A stretch of DNA of 25,457 nucleotides from Dysgonomonas gadei ATCC BAA-286 (GTDB lineage Bacteria > Bacteroidota > Bacteroidia > Bacteroidales > Dysgonomonadaceae), in the NCBI RefSeq assembly GCF_000213555.1, contig NZ_GL891984.1, forward strand, positions 1 to 25,457. Direction: 5' to 3'. The notes beneath the pieces were generated by a model. The model saw only the letters and a program-made list of their open reading frames with translations. It searched no databases and had not been told where the DNA came from. The position numbers and the translations under genes were made by a program. The first letter of the stretch is position 1, and each line of letters begins with the position of its first letter. Positions 9,202 to 16,781 of this stretch are shown here, piece after piece.

Positions 9202-9867
9202 ATGAATAAAAAAGAACCAGCATTGGTCTTGTTCTCAGGTGGACAGGACTCTACAACATGCCTTTACTGGGCTATTGAAAACTTTTCTTCCGTTCGCACT
9301 CTATGCTTTACTTATGGTCAACGCCACTCTAAAGAGGTAGAGGTGGCACAGTCAATTGCCGGACATGCAGGTGTACCCTTCCAGTTGTTGGATGCATCTA
9401 TTATAAGCCAGTTGTCTGTAAACTCTTTGACAAGTGATATTGTAATGGATCAGGAAAAACCAGCCGATTCGTACCCGAATACATTTGTTCCGGGGCGGAA
9501 TCTGTTGTTTCTGACTTTCGCGGCTGTCATAGCCCGCTCGCATGGTATCCGTCACATTGTGACAGGTGTATCCGAAGCCGATTACAGCGGTTATCCCGAT
9601 TGCAGGGATACGTTTATACTATCGGCAAATGCTTCGATCAATCTGGCGATGGATGAGCACTTCCAGATTCATACACCGTTGATGTGGCGCGATAAGACTG
9701 CTGTATGGCAGTTAGCCGACCAATTGGGCGTTTTCGATGTTGTGCGCACTCAAACCCTGACCTGTTACAATGGCATTATAGCTGATGGTTGTGGACATTG
9801 CCCCGCCTGTAAGCTGCGTAAACAAGGTTTGGAGAATTATTTAAAAATAAAAGGACAATGGGAATAG
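9202..9867 (+). CDS. queC: 7-cyano-7-deazaguanine (preQ0) synthase QueC
   Basis: ATP-dependent conversion of 7-carboxy-7-deazaguanine plus ammonia to preQ0 in the queuosine pathway, in the cytoplasm. The PP-loop motif SGGQDS is at residues 12-17. The zinc site is complete: C188, C197, C200 and C203 in CYNGIIADGCGHCPACK. The conserved PNTFVPGRN block is present. Its 221 residues match the family. The ATG start lies directly behind the putative preQ1 aptamer. Its 3' end overlaps queF by 10 bases, so the two are translated together. No queD or queE is present in the window. Confidence 0.97.
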   Translation: MNKKEPALVLFSGGQDSTTCLYWAIENFSSVRTLCFTYGQRHSKEVEVAQSIAGHAGVPFQLLDASIISQLSVNSLTSDIVMDQEKPADSYPNTFVPGRNLLFLTFAAVIARSHGIRHIVTGVSEADYSGYPDCRDTFILSANASINLAMDEHFQIHTPLMWRDKTAVWQLADQLGVFDVVRTQTLTCYNGIIADGCGHCPACKLRKQGLENYLKIKGQWE

Positions 9868-10325
9868 AAGGATTGAGCCATCTTGGCGCTAAAACAGAGT
9901 ATAAAGATGATTATGCTCCCGAAGTATTGGAAGCATTCGAAAACAAGCATCAGGGTAACGACTACTGGGTAACATTCAATTGTCCCGAATTTACAAGTTT
10001 ATGCCCGATTACCGGACAACCCGATTTTGCTACTATCCACATCAATTATATCCCTGATGTAAAGATGGTGGAAAGTAAAAGTCTTAAACTATATATGTTT
10101 AGTTTCCGCAATCATGGCGCTTTTCACGAAGATTGTGTAAACATCATAATGAAGGACCTTGTAAATCTGATGAACCCGAAATATATTGAAGTAGTAGGTA
10201 TCTTTACTCCACGTGGAGGAATCAGTATCTATCCTTTTTGTAATTACGGACGTCCCGGTACTAAATATGAAATGGCTGCCAAAGAGCGCTTGTTGAAACA
10301 TAACCCTCAACAAATATATAGATAA
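9858..10325 (+). CDS. queF: NADPH-dependent preQ0 reductase QueF (short, type I)
   Basis: Reduces the nitrile of preQ0 to preQ1. The catalytic Cys49 lies in TSLCPITGQPDF, with the partner Asp56. The QueF signature ESKSLKLYMFSFR starts at residue 72, and NHGAFHE supplies the conserved His/Glu. The 155-residue single-domain form matches the B. subtilis-type unimodular enzyme rather than the E. coli tandem form. It overlaps queC by 10 bases in another frame. It converges on the MATE gene, with only 68 bp of low-complexity DNA between the two stop codons. Confidence 0.97.
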   Translation: MGIEGLSHLGAKTEYKDDYAPEVLEAFENKHQGNDYWVTFNCPEFTSLCPITGQPDFATIHINYIPDVKMVESKSLKLYMFSFRNHGAFHEDCVNIIMKDLVNLMNPKYIEVVGIFTPRGGISIYPFCNYGRPGTKYEMAAKERLLKHNPQQIYR

Positions 10326-10393
10326 GGTGCAAGTGAAAAACAAAGAATGAAGAATCGGAAGCTGTCTGACTGTTAACTGATTACTGTTGACTG
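10326..10393. repeat. Low-complexity TAACTG/TGACTG repeat in convergent gap
   Basis: Degenerate tandem units around ACTGTTAACTGATTACTG and TGACTGCTAACTG occupy about 10366-10401, just running into the 3' end of the MATE gene. Similar TTAACAG and TTAGCTG tracts recur in the 13.2-13.45 kb gap. No T-tailed hairpin was seen for either convergent gene. Confidence 0.6.
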
Positions 10394-11767
10394 CTAACTG
10401 ACCTTAGGCTTCTTTTTCTTTATCCTTCTGTAAACAATTGCAAACCATGTCGGCAATATAACCCCTTTACAGATAGTTGAAATCGCAATTGCCCACCAGA
10501 CACCTGTTATACCCATTTGCGCCGCCAGATAGTAAGCAAGCGGGATGCGTAGTGCATTGAATGTAATGCTGATAATGGCGGGCTCTATGGTGCGCCCTAT
10601 TCCGTTGAACATTCCCTGTGTGGTAAGCTCAAACATCATAAATATCTGAACCAGTCCCATTACGAACAGATATTGTGCTCCTGCTTCCATTGCATTTTCT
10701 TCGGGTACGATGATACCGAATATCTGTGCCCCAAACAGCATAAAGCAGATGCTGACGACAATACCCAATGTAAGCATTACCCGTATGGTATAGTAATAGG
10801 CTTTCTTTCCTCTTTCCAGTTTATTGGCAGCATAGTTCTGAGCTACAAAAGCACTGAGAGCCGTGGAAAATCCCTGCGATGTGTTCCAGGTCACAGCTTC
10901 TATCTGCCCGCCTGTGGTCTGAGTCATCAGCCCTAGGTGCCCGCCATGAATAGATGCTACCCTCGCCAGATTCATATTGATGATGGCATAGAGCGAATTC
11001 ATTACCGACACGGGAGTTCCAAGGAAGAATATACGTTTCAGGTAAATCGCTTTAGGTCTGATAAAGAATGAGAAGTTGCCCAATATCCGGTTCCCGAATT
11101 TTATCTGATAGAAGAATAGTGAGAATACGAATAATTGCGCGGCAACCGTCCCTATTGCTGCTCCATGCAGTCCCAATCCCATCCCAAACATAAGAATTGG
11201 ATCGAGAATCATATTGAGCACAAGCCCTGCGGCATTGTTGCGGAAAGGTACGATGCTGCGTCCGGCTCCGTTGTATATACCCGTGAAATTGTAGGACAGG
11301 AACTGAAACGGCAGGCTGACGGTGAGTATGCGGAGATAAAGTACGGCATCTTCCGTAATGTCGGCTTCCAGCTTGAAAAACGATAGTATCTGATTGGCAA
11401 ATATAAAGAGAATGGCGATCCATATCACACCCAGTATTATCGAGGTAGTGGTGGAATGGGAAGCATAGATGGCAGCACGTTTCATCTTCTTCGCACCTAT
11501 GGATTGGCCGACAGCCACTTCCGAACCTATCATGGCCAGATAAGCGACCGATGCAGTCAGCCACAAGAGCATGCCGATGGCGCCTATCGCAGCCTCCGAC
11601 TTAGTTGCAATTTCGGGATGTGATACAGTCCCCAGTCGTCCCACCCACGACATAGCCATGAGTGTATATGCCATTTGCAGGAAACTTGTACCCATCAGAG
11701 GGAGTGCAAGACGTATCAGGGTAGAAAATATTTTCCCTTCCGTTAGATTTTGTATGCCTGATTTCAT
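10394..11767 (-). CDS. MATE-family cation-coupled multidrug exporter
   Basis: Inner-membrane antiporter that expels drugs or organic cations using Na+ or H+ gradients. Its 457 residues carry about 12 hydrophobic segments in two homologous halves. The first half begins NLTEGKIFSTLIRLALPLMG, a usual MATE opening, and includes GSEVAVGQSIGAKK. The second begins near GTPVSVMNSLYAIINMNLARV and includes SAFVAQNYAANKLERGKKAY. The C-terminus is a short lysine-rich tail. It lies 26 bp after the YihY-family gene on the same strand and is probably co-transcribed. The substrate is unknown. Confidence 0.93.
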   Translation of the reverse strand: MKSGIQNLTEGKIFSTLIRLALPLMGTSFLQMAYTLMAMSWVGRLGTVSHPEIATKSEAAIGAIGMLLWLTASVAYLAMIGSEVAVGQSIGAKKMKRAAIYASHSTTTSIILGVIWIAILFIFANQILSFFKLEADITEDAVLYLRILTVSLPFQFLSYNFTGIYNGAGRSIVPFRNNAAGLVLNMILDPILMFGMGLGLHGAAIGTVAAQLFVFSLFFYQIKFGNRILGNFSFFIRPKAIYLKRIFFLGTPVSVMNSLYAIINMNLARVASIHGGHLGLMTQTTGGQIEAVTWNTSQGFSTALSAFVAQNYAANKLERGKKAYYYTIRVMLTLGIVVSICFMLFGAQIFGIIVPEENAMEAGAQYLFVMGLVQIFMMFELTTQGMFNGIGRTIEPAIISITFNALRIPLAYYLAAQMGITGVWWAIAISTICKGVILPTWFAIVYRRIKKKKPKVS

Positions 11768-11793
11768 TTAGTTGCTGTGTTCTGATACATTAT

Positions 11794-13116
11794 TTACAAA
11801 TCTTTCAACAATTTATCACTGCAACTATTGCTTTCTGCTGCTTCCCGTATGGAGAGGATAGTCTCCCATTCGCTGCGGAATAATATATCGGTATCGATAA
11901 CGAAGTCTTCCGAGCCATGCAGGTCTATTTTTTCGAAGAGGTAGCACACTGTTATATGATTGATGTCCATAGCGGGGATATAAGCGGGGACAAGAGTGTC
12001 TGCCGACGGGGTTTCTACGATAAGGCCTATTTCCTGCAGATAGAAAAGGCTATCGTTGGTCAGCTTGGTCGGTATTTTATAATATTCCGACAGCTCGTCC
12101 GCGGTGTAAGGCGTATGGCCTTTTTCGAAACGTTTAACTATAAGTGTCATTATCAGTAGCAGGACAAAATCTTTGTACCTGCGGCTTATACTGGATGTTT
12201 CGTGTTCGAAACTGAATTTATTCACATTCTGATAGGCAAAGGATAGCTGTACTCCGAACAAGACGAAGAACCATGTTAGCTGTAACCACAACAACAGTAA
12301 TGGTAATGCGGCAAAACTACCATAAATGGCATTGTACTTCGATATCCATATCTGCCCGCTGATATACAACATCTGGAATACCTGAAAGGCAATACCTGTG
12401 AAAATACCACCGAACAAAGCGCTGGTAAACTTCACTTTCGTATTAGGTATATAAATATATAATATCGTAAATAACAGGATTGTAATCAGAAACGGAATCA
12501 CCTTCATCATCGGACTTATTACCAGTCCCAGCAGATATTGTTGTTCGGCCGTGGAATTCAGCAAAATCGTGATGCCTGCATTACAGATCAGGAATACAGG
12601 GGCGATTATTATCAGGGCAAGATAGTCGGTAAACATACGGAAATATGACCGTCCTGTTTTTACCTGCCACATCTTGTTGAAGTTATCTTCGATGTTAGAC
12701 AACAGGTTGATAACCGTATATAGCAACAATATTACACCAATGCCCAGAAATACGCCACCCTGAGCATATTCGATAGACTTATCGATAAAGGCGGTAGCCT
12801 TATTCAATAATTCTTCCTGTCCGGCAAAGTAGCTGAACAATTGGCTCTTCACTATATTCTGAAACCCGAACCCGCGGGCTATGGCAAACAATACGGCCAG
12901 CAATGGCACTATAGATAATAGTGTGCTGTAAGTAAGAGCCGATGCACGCGTGAAAAGTTGCGCCCCGTCGATATTACGGATAGCAAGAATAAAGGATTTG
13001 ATTATATTATAGAATCCTATTTTCCGCGACGACCTGTCTTTCTTATTGATTCGCCAGATGTCGTAGGAAAGAAAACGGATTATCCTCTTTACAAAATTCG
13101 TTATTTTTTCAATCAT
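11794..13116 (-). CDS. YihY/virulence-factor BrkB family inner-membrane protein
   Basis: The first about 285 residues hold six hydrophobic segments with family landmarks ASALTYSTLLSIVPLLAVLFAIARGFG and, near the sixth segment, YGSFAALPLLLLWLQLTWFFVLFGVQLSFA. The C-terminal about 130 residues are soluble and look like a winged-helix domain (YTADELSEYYKIPTKLTNDSLFYLQEIGLI), a combination common in Bacteroidota members. The function of the family is unsettled; the old RNase BN assignment was withdrawn. A match to the Bacteroidota -7 box lies about 20 bp upstream. The MATE gene follows after 26 bp. Confidence 0.9.
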   Translation of the reverse strand: MIEKITNFVKRIIRFLSYDIWRINKKDRSSRKIGFYNIIKSFILAIRNIDGAQLFTRASALTYSTLLSIVPLLAVLFAIARGFGFQNIVKSQLFSYFAGQEELLNKATAFIDKSIEYAQGGVFLGIGVILLLYTVINLLSNIEDNFNKMWQVKTGRSYFRMFTDYLALIIIAPVFLICNAGITILLNSTAEQQYLLGLVISPMMKVIPFLITILLFTILYIYIPNTKVKFTSALFGGIFTGIAFQVFQMLYISGQIWISKYNAIYGSFAALPLLLLWLQLTWFFVLFGVQLSFAYQNVNKFSFEHETSSISRRYKDFVLLLIMTLIVKRFEKGHTPYTADELSEYYKIPTKLTNDSLFYLQEIGLIVETPSADTLVPAYIPAMDINHITVCYLFEKIDLHGSEDFVIDTDILFRSEWETILSIREAAESNSCSDKLLKDL

Positions 13117-13135
13117 ATAATATCCAAAATATTGA

Positions 13136-13143
13136 CAAAGATA
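13136..13143 (-). promoter_or_regulatory. -7 promoter box for the YihY-MATE unit
   Basis: On the minus strand this reads TATCTTTG, an exact TAnnTTTG match 19 bases before the start codon. No clear -33 TTTG partner was found, so the call rests on the -7 box and position. Confidence 0.45.
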
Positions 13144-13722
13144 GTTTGTTCTTTTAATAGGGAACGTATTAATGCCGTATATTGTTGTGAAAAAGTAACA
13201 AAGGTGACACTTGTTTCAGTGAACAGTTAACAGTCATCAGTAAACAATGTTGCGCTTGGTTATACTGAAGTGAATTTCATAGCTCATTGCCTTATTTATA
13301 TTTATTAACTGTATTTCGTTAAAACCTGACACATCTGAGAGTTTTCCACTACTTTCATCTTGCGTATTTTACATTCGTTAACCATGAGTAGTTAAAAGGT
13401 AACACATTTTTAGCTATTAGCTGTTAGCTGTTAGCTGTTAGCTTATATACAAAACCTGACAAACCTGACGACTTTTCACACAATTTTTATTATCACTTTT
13501 TCTTCTAAAAACTCCGTAACTTCATCTTAATCAGGGATGAGAGATAAGGCTCGCAAAGATGCAAAGACGCAAAAAGGTAACACTTGTAACACTCTGTACA
13601 ATTAGTAGTAAAGAACAACCAACTTTGTCATGCTGAGTGAAGCGAAGCATCCGTAAATAAAAAGACTCCGTGCTACTCCGTTTACTCTGTGGTTAAAAAT
13701 AAAAGGTAACAAAGGTTACACA
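13144..13722. repeat. Mosaic of dispersed intergenic repeats
   Basis: I see no gene in this stretch. It is built of short repeat families. GTAACAAAGGTGACACTTG at about 13194-13212 has a near copy at 23206-23224. Several GGTAACA units follow (about 13397, 13575, 13703). There are TTAGCTG tandem units (about 13414-13443), two AAAACCTGACA units (13319 and 13450), a GCAAAGATGCAAAGACGCAAAA tract cut here to its core GCAAAGACGC, TCATGCTGAGTGAAGCGAAG (about 13628) and a CTCCGT...CTCTGTGG tract. I recall such tracts as common between genes of Bacteroidota; that is memory, not a search. Confidence 0.7.
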
Positions 13723-14439
13723 TTAATAGCCTCGCAAAAGATTCCGGTATCGCAGAGGCCTTTCTTTCAGGGTGGCAGATGATTGTGCGACAGGCATCTG
13801 TTTCATAACTTGCTCTTGCTCATTTTCTACTTTTAATTCTTCACTTTTCACTTTTAGTTCTTCGTTTTCCACTTTTAATTCTTCACTTTTCACTTTCCGT
13901 TCTTCTTCCATTTTTCTGTCTACGGCCGCCACTACCTCCGGATCGAGCGAACCGCCCGGACGGAAGCCGTTCTCCTGTAAGATCATCAGTTGCCGTTTGG
14001 TTTCCTCGTCCTGTACTTCGATAACCAGCGGACGGCGTTCCGAGGCCTGTAGTTGGTCTTTATCTTTCTTCCTTTCTTCGCGGTCGAGTACATACTTTAT
14101 AGCACAGATGCTTGGCGGACAGAATTTCTTTTCCACCACACGGCATTTCTCCACATCTTCCACCGGATTGTTCTTATCGGGGACATAGGTGATCTTTTCT
14201 TTCTTCTGCACATAGCCTTCCAGCAATTGCTTCAAACCTATGCGAGCCGAGGCTATCATCACCTCTTCACGATGCTCTACGGCTTCTTCTACTGCTTCGC
14301 CAAACTCGGGTTTTGCCTTTTTCCATTCATAAAATGTCTTACGGCTGATCTTAAATGATTTGCATATTTCGGAAATGCTGCACAAGTCCTGTTCTATCAT
14401 TTCCACGATGCGTACGGCTAATTTGTTCGTGTATTTCAT
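13723..14439 (-). CDS. Orphan HTH protein resembling phage terminase small subunits
   Basis: The N-terminal HTH (about 8-42: IVEMIEQDLCSISEICKSF, ISRKTFYEWKKAKPEF) resembles the DNA-binding part of terminase small subunits. A middle region (about 45-120) includes EHREEVMIASARIGLKQLLEG and an IKYVLDREERKK helix. Residues 182-209 are four near-perfect heptads (KVKSEEL, KVENEEL, KVKSEEL, KVENEQE), likely a short coiled coil, encoded by a 42-bp tandem duplication at 13813-13896. No large terminase, portal or capsid gene is near, so packaging is doubtful. It may be a phage remnant or a domesticated DNA-binding protein. The heptads may derive from low-complexity DNA like that in the adjacent repeat field. 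Function unknown. Confidence 0.7.
   Translation of the reverse strand: MKYTNKLAVRIVEMIEQDLCSISEICKSFKISRKTFYEWKKAKPEFGEAVEEAVEHREEVMIASARIGLKQLLEGYVQKKEKITYVPDKNNPVEDVEKCRVVEKKFCPPSICAIKYVLDREERKKDKDQLQASERRPLVIEVQDEETKRQLMILQENGFRPGGSLDPEVVAAVDRKMEEERKVKSEELKVENEELKVKSEELKVENEQEQVMKQMPVAQSSATLKERPLRYRNLLRGY
13813..13896 (-). repeat. Tandem 42-bp repeat inside the HTH-protein gene
   Basis: Two copies of a 42-bp unit, each itself two diverged 21-bp halves, encode four heptads. The minus-strand core is AAAAGTGAAAAGTGAAGAAT. The two 42-bp copies differ at only a few bases, suggesting recent duplication. The length is a multiple of 3, so expansion or contraction would keep the frame. Confidence 0.8.
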
Positions 14440-14451
14440 ACTGTAATTTTG
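14422..14451 (+). promoter_or_regulatory. Possible promoter for the 14.57-kb gene
   Basis: TTTG (14422-14425) and TAATTTTG (14444-14451) are separated by 18 bases, close to Bacteroidota -33/-7 spacing. It overlaps the start of the divergent HTH gene and would give a leader of about 110 bases. Confidence 0.3.
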
Positions 14452-14566
14452 TTTTTGTGATGGATTATTAAAATTTATATATTGTTATTTATTCATTGTA
14501 AATTATTAATTAACTTGCGGTGGCTTTCTTGTATAGATAAATAAAAACTAATATCATCACAATCCC

Positions 14567-15109
14567 GTGAAAGAATTTAAGTTTTGGGCAATACCATATT
14601 CGATAAAGCAGATTCTTCTTATGGCCGCTCCTATCTGGATACTCTATATTCCTGCTTTTTTCTATTTCAGGATAGAACATATCCATTATTTTATCTTTGC
14701 CACATGGGCATTATCTATATGCTTTGTTTTCATATTTGTGAGGCGGGTGAAAATAACCTTTAGTCCGGCTAATGAAATAAATATCTTTTTTAACGGTAAT
14801 CTCAAGTATTCCGGGAGTTCTGTCAATCTGGAATATGTGCGGGGAGCAAATATCGTAAACGGGCGGTCTAATACTGTACTACACTTTTCATTCAATGATA
14901 AAAAGTTTATATTTAATATCTTAGAAAATACAAACTCATTTGCTTCCGCTACTACCAAACAGGTTGAGCTATTGAGATATATGGTAACGGTATTCAATCT
15001 TAGAACAGAATATTATAAGGATAGCATGCAGGGCAGGATATTTACATATTGGAATCCCGTATATAAAGAATCCCTTCGACCGAAAGAGTATAATAAAAGT
15101 GAGCGCTGA
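14567..15109 (+). CDS. Small membrane protein, two TM helices, unknown function
   Basis: I do not recognise a family. It has 180 residues: a short N-terminus, two TM helices (about 16-34 and 39-58, LMAAPIWILYIPAFFYF and YFIFATWALSICFVFIF), then a cytosolic domain of about 120 residues with alternating beta-like segments (VKITFSPANEINIFFNG, VLHFSFNDKKFIFNIL). The layout is reminiscent of small proteins with a PH-like domain after a two-helix anchor, but this is only an impression. The start is GTG; the nearest ATG (codon 19) would cut into the first TM helix, so GTG is preferred. The tonB-like gene follows 27 bp downstream. Confidence 0.65.
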   Translation: MKEFKFWAIPYSIKQILLMAAPIWILYIPAFFYFRIEHIHYFIFATWALSICFVFIFVRRVKITFSPANEINIFFNGNLKYSGSSVNLEYVRGANIVNGRSNTVLHFSFNDKKFIFNILENTNSFASATTKQVELLRYMVTVFNLRTEYYKDSMQGRIFTYWNPVYKESLRPKEYNKSER

Positions 15110-15136
15110 CACTATATATAATTAAACTTTAACACT

Positions 15137-15760
15137 ATGGTTTATCAAAAACAGACAGACAATTATGACAAAAACGGAAGTAGCGGTAAAAAATCAAACA
15201 ATAACTCATTTGTAATAAAAGCTCTGACCGTACTTTTTATTGCTGTTGCAGCTTTTGCTGTATTTTATTTCTATAATGATAAACCCGAAAAATCTACGGA
15301 GACCAGGCAGAAGAGAAAAAGCGAAGTTATCCGGGAAAGTAAAGCTGTAGACTCTGAAGCGGAAGCAGTTGAACAAATAGCAGAGAGTACACCCACAGAG
15401 GAGTTTACCCCACCTGTAATTGAAGAAGATACAAATTCTTCAAAACCGTTTATTACAGTAGAGCAGATGCCCCGGTTTCCGGGAGGCGAAGCTGCCATGC
15501 ATAAATTTATAAATGAAAATCTGAAAATTCCGGCTTCGGTATATGAGCCGGGTATACAGGGACGTGTTACGATTCGTTTTGTGGTATCAAAAACCGGAGA
15601 GGTGACTGATGTGACAGTGATAAGAGGCGTGGAACCTGCATATGATAAAGAAGTTGCACGCGTGATAAGATCCATGCCTAAATGGATTCCGGGTAAGCAA
15701 AACGGTGTGACTGTACCTGTATATTTTACATTACCGATTCTCATCCATTTCAAACAATAA
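15137..15760 (+). CDS. TonB-family energy transducer (C-terminal TonB domain)
   Basis: Inner-membrane-anchored periplasmic protein of the TonB type, passing proton-motive energy to outer-membrane receptors. It has a short cytosolic N-terminus, one TM helix (about 29-47: ALTVLFIAVAAFAVFYFY), an acidic linker with little proline (about 48-105) and a TonB C-terminal domain (about 110-207). The domain has the Bacteroidota hallmark MPRFPGGEAAMHKFINENL, then GRVTIRFVVSKTGEVTDVTV and MPKWIPGKQNGVTVPVYFTLPI. No ExbB/ExbD is nearby. Its stop codon abuts the 3' end of the RNase P RNA gene on the other strand. Confidence 0.92.
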   Translation: MVYQKQTDNYDKNGSSGKKSNNNSFVIKALTVLFIAVAAFAVFYFYNDKPEKSTETRQKRKSEVIRESKAVDSEAEAVEQIAESTPTEEFTPPVIEEDTNSSKPFITVEQMPRFPGGEAAMHKFINENLKIPASVYEPGIQGRVTIRFVVSKTGEVTDVTVIRGVEPAYDKEVARVIRSMPKWIPGKQNGVTVPVYFTLPILIHFKQ

Positions 15761-15764
15761 AAAT

Positions 15765-16122
15765 ACAGCAGGCCTGTAAGCCGGGTTCTGTTCCTTGCCA
15801 GGCAAGGTGTTTGCCATTTATCTACGCCAGCCGTCACCGGCAGGCTCTAGCGACCTACCCCCCGGCATCGGGCGAGCAGCCCTACATGCGCCGGTATACA
15901 TGGTCTTACAACTCGCAAGTGGTACGGCCCCGATACATTGCTGCACGGGCGGTGGGCTCTTACCCCGCCTTTTCACCCTTACCCCCGAAGGGGCGGTTAT
16001 TCTCTGTTACCTTCAACTCTGCCCTCACAAGCAGCTTCCCATTAAGAAGTACGATGCTCTGTGTTGCCCGGACTTTCCTCTTTCCGCCTTACGGCAGCCA
16101 GCGGCAAACCGGCCTACTGTAC
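15765..16122 (-). ncRNA. rnpB: RNase P RNA, bacterial class A
   Basis: Catalytic RNA that trims tRNA 5' leaders. On the minus strand the universal P4-region core GAGGAAAGTCCGGGC is at 16080-16066. The matching 3' core AGGTCGCTAGAG is at 15856-15845, and the conserved end ACAGAACCCGGCTTACAGG is at 15791-15773. The ends form P1: 16111-16120 pairs with 15765-15774 over 10 bp. The length of about 358 nt is typical. A T-run (15764-15760) follows the 3' end. Ends are estimated from P1 and may be off by a few bases. Confidence 0.95.
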
Positions 16123-16128
16123 AGGGTG

Positions 16129-16136
16129 CAAAGATA
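16129..16136 (-). promoter_or_regulatory. -7 promoter box of rnpB
   Basis: On the minus strand this reads TATCTTTG, an exact TAnnTTTG match about 7 bases before the inferred 5' end of the RNA. No clear -33 element was found. Confidence 0.6.
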
Positions 16137-16203
16137 GGCGTTTTATTTGTGATGTCGTGTATTTAGGCGACTACTTAAATACTGGAAAATATTTTATGCT
16201 ACA

Positions 16204-16219
16204 GAATCTCTACAGATTC
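16204..16219. promoter_or_regulatory. Dyad GAATCT-CTAC-AGATTC upstream of the PepSY-like gene
   Basis: A perfect 6-bp inverted repeat with a 4-base spacer, 57 bp before the start codon and just upstream of a -7-like box. It could be an operator, possibly for the neighbouring response regulator, though OmpR-type sites are usually direct repeats. Binding is inference. Confidence 0.35.
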
Positions 16220-16225
16220 GTTATG

Positions 16226-16233
16226 TATGTTTG
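16226..16233 (+). promoter_or_regulatory. -7 promoter box of the PepSY-like gene
   Basis: TATGTTTG matches TAnnTTTG and lies 43 bases before the ATG. No clear -33 element is visible. Confidence 0.4.
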
Positions 16234-16276
16234 TTAAAGAAGCCGGAAGCAAATAGTATTTACAAAATTTACAGAG

Positions 16277-16588
16277 ATGAAAAAAATAGCGCTTTTAGTA
16301 TTTATGATAATCAGTATTGGTTCTGTTTCTGCAATCGGTGCGAATATGAAGGGGTATGGCAGCGGATATCCGCATAAGACATATTATAAAGGAAATATTT
16401 CGCCGGAGCAGCTACCCGAAACGATAAAGAAATATCTTGATAAGAATTATCCCGACCATATGATTATGGTATCAAAAAGAAAAGGCAACGGTAAATATTT
16501 TATAAAAATCAGATTTGGAGGGAATGGTTATCATTCATACTACAGAAGTTTGGTTTTTGACCATAAGGGAAGTCTGATAAAAGGGTGA
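16277..16588 (+). CDS. Small secreted PepSY-like protein
   Basis: 103 residues with a signal peptide (1 to about 21, KKIALLVFMIISIGSVSAIGA). The mature part has one PepSY-like alpha/beta unit: LPETIKKYLDKNYPDH helix, then strands MIMVSKR, YFIKIRF and YYRSLVFDHKGSLIKG. In Bacteroidota, small periplasmic PepSY-like proteins often sit beside two-component systems, as here: a response regulator begins 193 bp downstream on the same strand. A strong hairpin between them means separate transcripts. A role as periplasmic effector or sensor partner of the kinase is inference. There is no lipobox. Confidence 0.75.
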   Translation: MKKIALLVFMIISIGSVSAIGANMKGYGSGYPHKTYYKGNISPEQLPETIKKYLDKNYPDHMIMVSKRKGNGKYFIKIRFGGNGYHSYYRSLVFDHKGSLIKG

Positions 16589-16608
16589 TACAACTATTTT
16601 TTCCATGG

Positions 16609-16642
16609 GAATGCCTGTACATTATTTGTACAGGCATTCTGT
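16609..16642 (+). terminator. Terminator-like hairpin after the PepSY-like gene
   Basis: GAATGCCTGTACA (16609-16621) and TGTACAGGCATTC (16627-16639) form a perfect 13-bp stem with a 5-base loop. Only a weak T-stretch (TGTTT) follows on the plus strand. It lies 20 bp after the stop codon. Confidence 0.75.
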
Positions 16643-16670
16643 TTAGAGATAGACTTAAAATATAATTTAG

Positions 16671-16678
16671 TAGATTTG
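16671..16678 (+). promoter_or_regulatory. -7 promoter box of the two-component operon
   Basis: TAGATTTG matches TAnnTTTG. It lies 103 bases before the response-regulator start codon and after the hairpin, so it would give the operon its own transcript. No -33 partner was identified. Confidence 0.35.
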
Positions 16679-16781
16679 TAATTCTAAGAACCTGTTCCTT
16701 ATTGAGGGAAGTAAAACGGTAGTAATTAACTATTGATAGTATATCTTTAAATTTTTCTGCTACTTAAATATTGATAACCGT

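Noticed and set aside
13397..13720. Possible CRISPR array because of recurring GGTAACA and AAAACCTGACA units
   Set aside because: Units are unevenly spaced, diverged, of different families, and no cas gene is in the window.
13723..14439. Prophage border
   Set aside because: Only one terminase-like gene is present, with no integrase, structural genes or att-like direct repeats beside housekeeping neighbours.
15271..15837. Minus-strand frame of 188 codons
   Set aside because: It is antisense to the tonB-like gene and runs into rnpB; it has no domain features.
15795..16166. Plus-strand open frames of 123 and 108 codons
   Set aside because: They lie over the RNase P RNA gene on the other strand; conserved rnpB cores and the P1 pairing explain the sequence.
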